From Acinetobacter sp. P8-3-8 (lineage in GTDB: Bacteria > Pseudomonadota > Gammaproteobacteria > Pseudomonadales > Moraxellaceae), in the NCBI RefSeq assembly GCF_000214135.1, contig NZ_AFIE01000003.1, positions 1 to 64,000 of the forward strand: a stretch of 64,000 bases of DNA, in the 5' to 3' direction. Positions within the stretch are counted from its first letter, which is position 1; every line of letters starts with the position of its first letter. The notes beneath the pieces were generated by a model. That model did no database searches. It was not told the DNA's origin and was given only the letters and a program-made list of their open reading frames with translations. A program made the position numbers and the translations under genes. Positions 58,140 through 64,000 of the stretch are shown one piece after another.

Positions 58140-59129
58140 TTATGAACGAGGATTAAAATGTGAAAAAGCATCAGCAAAGTCTTGATAAGCTTTTTGCTGG
58201 GTTTCTGTTTCTGCTTTTGGATATACAATATTAATCACCAAATATAAGTGTCCTGGTGTTTTATTTGGTATCCCTTTGTCTTTTAAACGTAATTGTTGAT
58301 TGTTTTTGGCATTTTTAGGAACGGTGACTTTTACTTTCCCTGCGGGTGTACTGACTTCAATGCTTTGTCCGAGTGCAGCTTCCCAAGGTGTGACATCAAC
58401 GGTGTAATACACATCGGCGCCTTCTACATGAATACGATCTGTATCTTGGTACTGAATTTCAATGTATAAATCACCATTTTCACCACCATTAATCCCAGCT
58501 TGACCTTGCTTAGAAAGACGAATTTGTTGGCCTTCTTTCATGCCTTTTGGAATTTTAACTTGTAAGGTTTTACGCTGAACCTCAGGTTCGCCATAAGCAT
58601 TATAAGTCGGGATTTGTAGGGTAATGCTTTGCGTTGAGCCTTCATAGGCAACGTCAATCGGAACTTCTATACTGGCGTGTTGGTCTTCACCCTTATAGCT
58701 TCTTTGCTGTCTAGAACCACGTTGACCAAAATCATGCTGTTGACCACCGCCAAAACCACCACCAAAACGACCGAATAAATCTTCAAATCCGCTAAAGTCT
58801 TGTGCATTGCCTTGGTGACTTTGCTGATAATACTGTCCATCACCAAAACCACCTGAACCTTGCCCAAAGCCGCCAGAACCTTGTCCAAAGCCACCAAAAC
58901 CTTGTGGATGTTCTAATTCAAAGTCGTATTGCTTTTTCTTTTCTGCATCACCAAGCGTGTCATAAGCCACATTGATGGCCTGCATTTTTTCTTCAGCGTC
59001 GGCTTCCTTGCTTACATCTGGATGGTATTTTCTCGCTAATTTACGATAAGCCTTTTTAATTTCGTCGGGTGTTGCTGTTTTAGCGACACCTAATTCCTCA
59101 TAGAAGTTTTTTGCCATATTTAAAGTCAT
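58140..59129 (-). CDS. cbpA: DnaJ-class co-chaperone CbpA
   Basis: 329-aa J-domain protein that recruits and activates DnaK. The J-domain (about residues 5-72) has HPD at 36-38. A Gly/Phe-rich linker (about 75-165) contains near-identical tandem GGFGQGS repeats. Two beta-sandwich C-terminal substrate-binding domains follow, without the zinc finger of true DnaJ. Start is ATG 59129 or ATG 59117 (MAKNFYEEL). Upstream, TTGAAA and ACCATTC about 10 bases apart on the minus strand loosely resemble a heat-shock sigma-32 promoter. Confidence 0.93.
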   Translation of the reverse strand: MTLNMAKNFYEELGVAKTATPDEIKKAYRKLARKYHPDVSKEADAEEKMQAINVAYDTLGDAEKKKQYDFELEHPQGFGGFGQGSGGFGQGSGGFGDGQYYQQSHQGNAQDFSGFEDLFGRFGGGFGGGQQHDFGQRGSRQQRSYKGEDQHASIEVPIDVAYEGSTQSITLQIPTYNAYGEPEVQRKTLQVKIPKGMKEGQQIRLSKQGQAGINGGENGDLYIEIQYQDTDRIHVEGADVYYTVDVTPWEAALGQSIEVSTPAGKVKVTVPKNAKNNQQLRLKDKGIPNKTPGHLYLVINIVYPKAETETQQKAYQDFADAFSHFNPRS

Positions 59130-59304
59130 TATTTGTTTAGCTTTATTCTATTTTTATGCTTTTTTTAGACAAGATGGAAGAGGCGAATGGTGTTGTTATT
59201 GTTTCAAAAGTTATCTATAGGACAAATTGGATTGATTCTGTAAATTCAGAAATTTTATATATTTAAGCTTAAATAGAAAAGAAGTTGGGTATTGTGAATG
59301 GAAT

Positions 59305-59339
59305 CCCGAAATAAGTTCAGTGAATAAACTTATTTCGGG
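59305..59339. repeat. Perfect 13-base-pair inverted repeat between hslO and cbpA
   Basis: CCCGAAATAAGTT (59305-59317) and AACTTATTTCGGG (59327-59339) pair completely around a nine-base loop. It is 37 bases past the hslO stop and about 175 bases before the cbpA start. Neither strand has a T-run directly after, so it is at best an atypical terminator of hslO. Confidence 0.7.
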
Positions 59340-59375
59340 TTAAATATTTGCTGCTTTACATTTAGCTTAAATTAC

Positions 59376-60251
59376 TTAGCTTAAATGTTCACCGAAAAGA
59401 TCCAATGCCTCTTTTGCTGTGAATTGATATTTCTTATTACAGAATTGGCAATCCATTTCAATCGGATTTTGGATTTCTAAGGTTTCTTTAACTGCTTCTA
59501 AGCCAATTTGAATCAAGGCATTTTTGCATTTATCACGAGAACATGTGCAGCTAAATTGAAGTTTTTCAACTTCAGGAAGACGCACTTCTTCTTCGTTATA
59601 TAAACGATAAAGAATGTCTTGCGCAGGCAAATCTGTTAACTCTGCTGGCTTAAGCGTTTCAGTCAGCATGGTTAAACGAGGCCACAAGTCTTCATCTACA
59701 CGCTGTTGTTCTTCTTCATTATTACGTGGTAATAATTGAATCAGTAAGCCGCCTGAACGTTGTGCAGAACTTGCGAGGACAATACGTGTTGGAATCTGTG
59801 CCGACAAATCATAATATTGCATTAAACAACCTGCTAAAGTCGGTTGATCTAAGGCAACAATCCCTTGATAACGCTCACCAAATTCAGGTTCAATATTGAT
59901 AAATAAAACAGGTTTGACCAAAGCTGCAAGCACGGCACGGCTGTCTTCACCTTGCATAAAACGAGGATCTTCTTCGTAATCTGCCAAAGCTCGAACATCA
60001 CCTAAGTGGTTACATTCAGCCATTGCCCATTTAAACGTACCTTGTGCCTGAATTTGTAAGCTGATACGTCCTTTGATTTTTAATGTACTTGCTAACAAAG
60101 CGGTTGCGCTGAGCATTTCACCTAATAAAATCTGTACAGCAGGTGCATAGCTTCGTTGAGCCAAAATTGTTTGTAGTGCTTCTTCTAGATGCACAACTTC
60201 ACCACGCACAGGACTATCTTCAATATAAAAACGTTGACGTAAATCAGACAT
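59376..60251 (-). CDS. hslO: Redox-regulated chaperone Hsp33
   Basis: Holdase activated by oxidative stress and heat. The C-terminal zinc switch has four cysteines in FSCTCSRDKC (first pair as CxC) and MDCQFCNK (CxxC). N-terminal core features include YYDLSAQIPTRIVLA and SGGLLIQLLP. ATG 60251 is used because GGAG lies just upstream; the frame extends to TTG 60263. 291 aa, near the E. coli length. It is close to cbpAM, so the segment groups stress chaperones. Confidence 0.96.
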   Translation of the reverse strand: MSDLRQRFYIEDSPVRGEVVHLEEALQTILAQRSYAPAVQILLGEMLSATALLASTLKIKGRISLQIQAQGTFKWAMAECNHLGDVRALADYEEDPRFMQGEDSRAVLAALVKPVLFINIEPEFGERYQGIVALDQPTLAGCLMQYYDLSAQIPTRIVLASSAQRSGGLLIQLLPRNNEEEQQRVDEDLWPRLTMLTETLKPAELTDLPAQDILYRLYNEEEVRLPEVEKLQFSCTCSRDKCKNALIQIGLEAVKETLEIQNPIEMDCQFCNKKYQFTAKEALDLFGEHLS

Positions 60252-60346
60252 AAAATTCTCCAAATCCCTGCTTAGATGGTGACGATATCTTAAATCACAA
60301 GTTTCATCTTATTGAAAATTCATTTTATAAGGGAAAACTTGATCAT

Positions 60347-62239
60347 TTATAAAGGTGAATTGTCATTATCTCGAGTGACATTGATTCGATCTTGCTCAGT
60401 ATGTGAAACATCTACTCGTTCAAGTCCTGATTCATCCTGATTTGGATCATCTTTAAATTGAGCTGGGTCTTGAGTAGCAGCTTGCGTATCACTTTCAAAT
60501 AAATGCTCAAGCTCCGATAGGAAATTTTTATAGCTTTCAAACACTTTTTGCTCATCAGCATAAATATGTTGTTGTCGAGCTAATAATTGCTCATCGTAGT
60601 TTCGAAATATTTCAATACTGTCGTAGGCTTTTTCTTTAGAAAGACCCAATTCACATAGCATGCGATAACCCATCCCTAAAGAAGTCAGATAGGTTTCACG
60701 CCAAATATGTTTTACACCTAAATCACGTAATAAATGCGTATGGTGACGATCGCGAGCGCGAGCTAATAAGGTGATATTTGGATAATTCAAACGAATATGC
60801 CGTGCAACGTTCATTGAATCTTCAACATCATCAATTGCTAAAACAAAAACTTTGGCATGCTCAATACCTGCTGAACGTAATAGGTCGGGTAAAGTCACAT
60901 CACCATAATATAATGTTCCACCATAACGACGAACAAAATCGATTCTTTGTAAATTATTATCAATCGCTGTAAATTGAAAATGTTGTATACGCGCTAAACG
61001 GGCAACGATTTGTCCAACACGTCCAAACCCTGCAATGATTAAAGCAGGGTGTTGATTGGGAATATCATCATATTTCGGTTCAACACCTTTATTCAGCCAC
61101 GGAACGATTTTATTGTTGACCAACCAGAAGAAAATCGGCGTCATCACCATAGAAAGTGTCACGATTAAGGTAATCGGTTCGATGATCGCTAGAGTAAGGA
61201 CTTTTTCACTTTTGGCAACGTTAAGTACCACAAATGCAAATTCACCACCTTGAGCCAAACAGACAGCAACCATTAAGCTATTTGACCAACTCATTTTCTT
61301 CAGGCGTGCTATTGCGACCATCACCAAGGCTTTGATCAAAATTAAAGCCAGTGCGCCCCCAATGATCAGTAAAGGCATATCAACAATTAAAGACAATTGT
61401 GTAGTCATACCGACCGTCATAAAGAATAGACCGAGTAATAGCCCTTTAAATGGCGCAATACTGGCCTCTAATTCATGGCGAAACTCTGAATCAGCTAACA
61501 ATACACCTGTAAGGAATGCGCCTAATGTGGTACTGATTCCGATAAAATCCATCAATAAAACAACGCCAAGAACGATAAAAAGTCCAACGGCAGTAATTAG
61601 CTCTGTTGCACCACTTTTTGCGACAAAGCGGAAAAAAGGACGCATCACATAACGACTAAACAAGAATAAGCCTGTGAATGTTGCAATGATTCCAGCAAAG
61701 TATGCGATCCCGTGATGAGTGGTTTCACCGCCTGCTAAAAGAGGAATGATTGCGAGTAATGGAATGGCGGCAATATCTTGAAAGAGCAAAATTGAGAAAG
61801 ATTGTTGACCATGTGTGGTATTGAGTTGCTGTTTTTCAGCAAGTAATTGTAAGACGAATGCTGTAGAAGAAAGAGCGAGGGCAAAGCCAATCACGAAGCT
61901 TGCAGAAAGTGATTGTTGAAGAAGCAGATAAACTGTTCCCATCAATACAATCCCTGTCACAACAACTTGTAGTGTTCCCATGACAAAAATGGATTGGCGC
62001 ATTTCCCAAAGCCGTTGCGGACGAAGTTCTAAACCAATCAAGAACATCAGTAGAATCACACCAAATTCGGCAAGATGCATGATTTCTTCTGGGTCATTGG
62101 CAATATTAAATACACTAGGGCCAAGGATGATTCCAGTGAATAAATAGCCGAGGACAGTGGCGATCCCGAGCTTTTTCCCTAAAGGTACCAGTAATAAAGC
62201 TGCACCGAGGAAAATAGTAATTTGTAATAACAATGACAT
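60347..62239 (-). CDS. Kef-type K+/H+ antiporter with RCK domain
   Basis: 630-aa CPA2 antiporter. About 12 membrane helices fill residues 1-380, with GYLFTGIILGPS, LMFLIGLELRP and the helix containing LLFQDIAAIPLLA (Asp of the CPA2 transport site). A TrkA-N/RCK domain follows at about 395-515 with the NAD fold IIAGFGRVGQIVARL. The last 100 residues are Gln/Asp-rich and uncharacterised. Resembles KefB/KefC but could be another monovalent-cation antiporter. Glutathione gating is typical of Kef but cannot be confirmed here. Confidence 0.88.
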   Translation of the reverse strand: MSLLLQITIFLGAALLLVPLGKKLGIATVLGYLFTGIILGPSVFNIANDPEEIMHLAEFGVILLMFLIGLELRPQRLWEMRQSIFVMGTLQVVVTGIVLMGTVYLLLQQSLSASFVIGFALALSSTAFVLQLLAEKQQLNTTHGQQSFSILLFQDIAAIPLLAIIPLLAGGETTHHGIAYFAGIIATFTGLFLFSRYVMRPFFRFVAKSGATELITAVGLFIVLGVVLLMDFIGISTTLGAFLTGVLLADSEFRHELEASIAPFKGLLLGLFFMTVGMTTQLSLIVDMPLLIIGGALALILIKALVMVAIARLKKMSWSNSLMVAVCLAQGGEFAFVVLNVAKSEKVLTLAIIEPITLIVTLSMVMTPIFFWLVNNKIVPWLNKGVEPKYDDIPNQHPALIIAGFGRVGQIVARLARIQHFQFTAIDNNLQRIDFVRRYGGTLYYGDVTLPDLLRSAGIEHAKVFVLAIDDVEDSMNVARHIRLNYPNITLLARARDRHHTHLLRDLGVKHIWRETYLTSLGMGYRMLCELGLSKEKAYDSIEIFRNYDEQLLARQQHIYADEQKVFESYKNFLSELEHLFESDTQAATQDPAQFKDDPNQDESGLERVDVSHTEQDRINVTRDNDNSPL

Positions 62240-62406
62240 CCCTGCGCCTTTTGTCTTTCTCTTTCTATGCGAATTGTAACTTGGTTTTGTGACTGATTTA
62301 ACGGTATTTGTGTGGTAATTTTCTCTAAAATCTAGTTTTGAAAATAGTTGTTAAAAATGACCCTCGAAATAGCCTAATCTTGAGTCATTTCTATTCAGAA
62401 ATACCT

Positions 62407-64000
62407 TTAACTCAATTCTTGCGGATCGACATCAATGGTGACTTTCATATTTGATGGTTTTTGATGTAATAGGTTTTGCCACCATTGGCGAATGTAGAAA
62501 TGCATTTTTGCCCGATCTTGTGAAAGCAATACGACATGTGCCTGATAACGACCTGCCTTACGTTCCATCGGTGCGGGGATTGGCCCCCAAATATCAATTA
62601 AATTTTCTTCTGAATTTTGTCTGAGTAATTGTGCCATTTCAGTGAGAAATTTTAAATTTTCATCCTGATTTTTAGATTCACAGCGAATCAAAATGGCATA
62701 ACGAGCGGGCGGGAGTAACGCGATCTGACGCTCTTTTAATGTCTGTTTGGCAAAAGCACGGTAATCTTTTTCGATCAATGTATTTAAGAGGGGGTGATCT
62801 GGACGCAAAGTCTGCAAATAGACTTCGCCTTTCTTTTCACCACGCCCCGCACGTCCTGCAACTTGAATGATTAACTGTGCCGTGCGCTCTGTTGCACGGA
62901 AATCAACACTCAATAAACCTGCATCAATATCTAAAATAGCCACCAAGGTTACATAAGGAAAATGATGTCCTTTGGCGAGCATTTGTGTCCCCAACAAAAT
63001 GGTGGGTTCACTCTTTTGGATTTGATCATAAAGCCGTTGCCAACTTCCAATACGACTGGTCGAGTCACGATCAACTCGTAATACAGGAAAATTCGGAAAG
63101 AGTTCATTTAATGTTTCTTCAACTTTAGCTGTCCCTATGCCAATCGGTTTTAATTGAGTTTGATTGCACTTAGGGCATGCATCAGGTAAACGATTAATTG
63201 TGCCACAATGATGACAATGTAAATGCTGATAAGGTTTGAGATGCAAAGTAAAGTGCGCATCACAATGTGGACAATTGGCTTGCCAACCACAACTTTCACA
63301 AATTAAAACAGGTGCATAGCCACGTCGATTTAAGAAAATTAAAACCTGTTCTTTTTTTTCTAAACGTTTTTTGATCTCAGCAATTAAAATATCACTTAGC
63401 CCATTTTGTTTTTTAGCGACTTTTAAATCGATTAAATGCATTTTAGGCATGACTGCCGAACCTGCACGTTGATTTAATTCGATACGCGTGAGCTTTTCTT
63501 GACGTGCTAGATAATAGCTATCGATACTCGGTGTCGCAGAACCTAAAATAATTGGGCAATTTTCAAGGTGTGCACGATACATGGCAACATCTCGTGCGTG
63601 GTAGCGAAAACCTTCTTGTTGTTTGAATGAAAGATCATGTTCTTCATCTAAAATAATTAAGCCCAAATTAGGTAAAGGCGTATAAATTGCTGAACGTGTA
63701 CCGAGAATGATAGAAGCTTTGCCTGTTTGAGCATGCTGCCAAGCTTGTAAGCGTTTAGTGTCGTTTAAACCTGAGTGGAGTAGGGCAATATTGCAATGAA
63801 AGCGTGATTGAAAACGGCTAATGGTTTGTGGGGTTAAACCAATTTCAGGTACTAAAACAAGCACTTGTTTGCCTTGCTTTAATACCTCATACATCACTTG
63901 CAAATAAACTTCTGTTTTACCACTGCCTGTTAAACCATCCAATAAAAACGCTTGGTATTTATTTTGCGATTTTAAAATGGTTTGAATGGCTTTCTTTTGA
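62407..64000 (-). CDS. priA: Primosomal protein N' (PriA helicase), 5' end outside window
   Basis: 3'-5' SF2 helicase that restarts collapsed replication forks, working with RecBCD products. The frame stays open to the window edge (upstream residues include YQAFLLDGLTGSGKTEVYL). Walker A is GLTGSGKT, motif II ILDEEHD, motif III GSATPS. The zinc-binding region has CESCGWQANCPHC, CHHCG and CPKC. Motif VI is QVAGRAGRGEKKG. About 530 codons are present; the N-terminal DNA-binding domain lies beyond 64000. The in-frame TTG at 63942 is not the true start. Confidence 0.96.
   Translation of the reverse strand, partial: QKKAIQTILKSQNKYQAFLLDGLTGSGKTEVYLQVMYEVLKQGKQVLVLVPEIGLTPQTISRFQSRFHCNIALLHSGLNDTKRLQAWQHAQTGKASIILGTRSAIYTPLPNLGLIILDEEHDLSFKQQEGFRYHARDVAMYRAHLENCPIILGSATPSIDSYYLARQEKLTRIELNQRAGSAVMPKMHLIDLKVAKKQNGLSDILIAEIKKRLEKKEQVLIFLNRRGYAPVLICESCGWQANCPHCDAHFTLHLKPYQHLHCHHCGTINRLPDACPKCNQTQLKPIGIGTAKVEETLNELFPNFPVLRVDRDSTSRIGSWQRLYDQIQKSEPTILLGTQMLAKGHHFPYVTLVAILDIDAGLLSVDFRATERTAQLIIQVAGRAGRGEKKGEVYLQTLRPDHPLLNTLIEKDYRAFAKQTLKERQIALLPPARYAILIRCESKNQDENLKFLTEMAQLLRQNSEENLIDIWGPIPAPMERKAGRYQAHVVLLSQDRAKMHFYIRQWWQNLLHQKPSNMKVTIDVDPQELS

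Noticed and set aside
63939-63942. TTG 63942 as the true start of priA
   Set aside because: It falls just before Walker A and the frame remains open to the window edge with PriA-like sequence; the gene is cut by the window.

Overview
The window is an AT-rich, gene-dense stretch of a gammaproteobacterial chromosome that fits Acinetobacter. The evidence is the order mrcA / pilMNOPQ-aroK-aroB / gltBD, a fused hisIE, a tandem-domain polyphosphate:AMP phosphotransferase of the kind known from Acinetobacter johnsonii, a recC-recB-recD cluster and rpsO-pnp. The species cannot be fixed by reading alone. I see no tRNA, rRNA, CRISPR array, prophage or insertion sequence; nearly all of it looks like core chromosome. 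REGION BY REGION. (1) 1-10500: penicillin-binding protein 1A diverges from a tightly coupled type IV pilus assembly operon (pilMNOPQ), followed by aroK, aroB and a DamX-like SPOR protein. This is the same layout as mrcA-hofMNOPQ-aroKB-damX of enterics. (2) 10500-18200: a long leader, then gltB and gltD (ammonium assimilation) separated by a strong intercistronic hairpin, then a metal-dependent hydrolase. (3) 18200-24425, minus strand: a six-gene group 2 Mrp-type Na+/H+ antiporter operon with fused A/B subunit. (4) 24900-27804, minus: a UvrD-like helicase followed by a RecF/SMC-like ATPase whose catalytic motifs look degenerate. This is the least explained pair in the window and the best candidate for an undescribed system. 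(5) 28065-37197: a Tat-exported PhoX-type phosphatase with a Pho-box-like promoter, hisIE, an FAD monooxygenase paired with a two-domain SUKH protein, and a patatin phospholipase; then ubiB and ubiJ, with ubiE at 37227-38171, for ubiquinone synthesis. (6) 38511-41470: a FFLEELY-motif-like protein, the polyphosphate enzyme and a small membrane-associated protein. (7) 41657-51047: recC, recB and recD, encoding the RecBCD helicase-nuclease. (8) 51048-51701: a 654-base gap with two intrinsic terminators, a possible small RNA and a possible 37-residue ORF. (9) 51702-64000: a beta-lactamase-fold serine hydrolase, rpsO-pnp with structured leaders, a CorA-like transporter, a YdcH-like protein, the cbpA-cbpM chaperone pair, hslO (Hsp33), a Kef-type K+/H+ antiporter and the 3' part of priA, cut by the window edge. 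FUNCTIONAL THEMES: envelope assembly (PBP1A, type IV pilus, SPOR protein), ion homeostasis (Mrp, Kef, CorA), DNA repair and restart (RecBCD, PriA, the helicase/ATPase pair), stress chaperones and phosphate use. Several short perfect palindromes and leader hairpins in the gaps are not explained by the genes and are listed separately.
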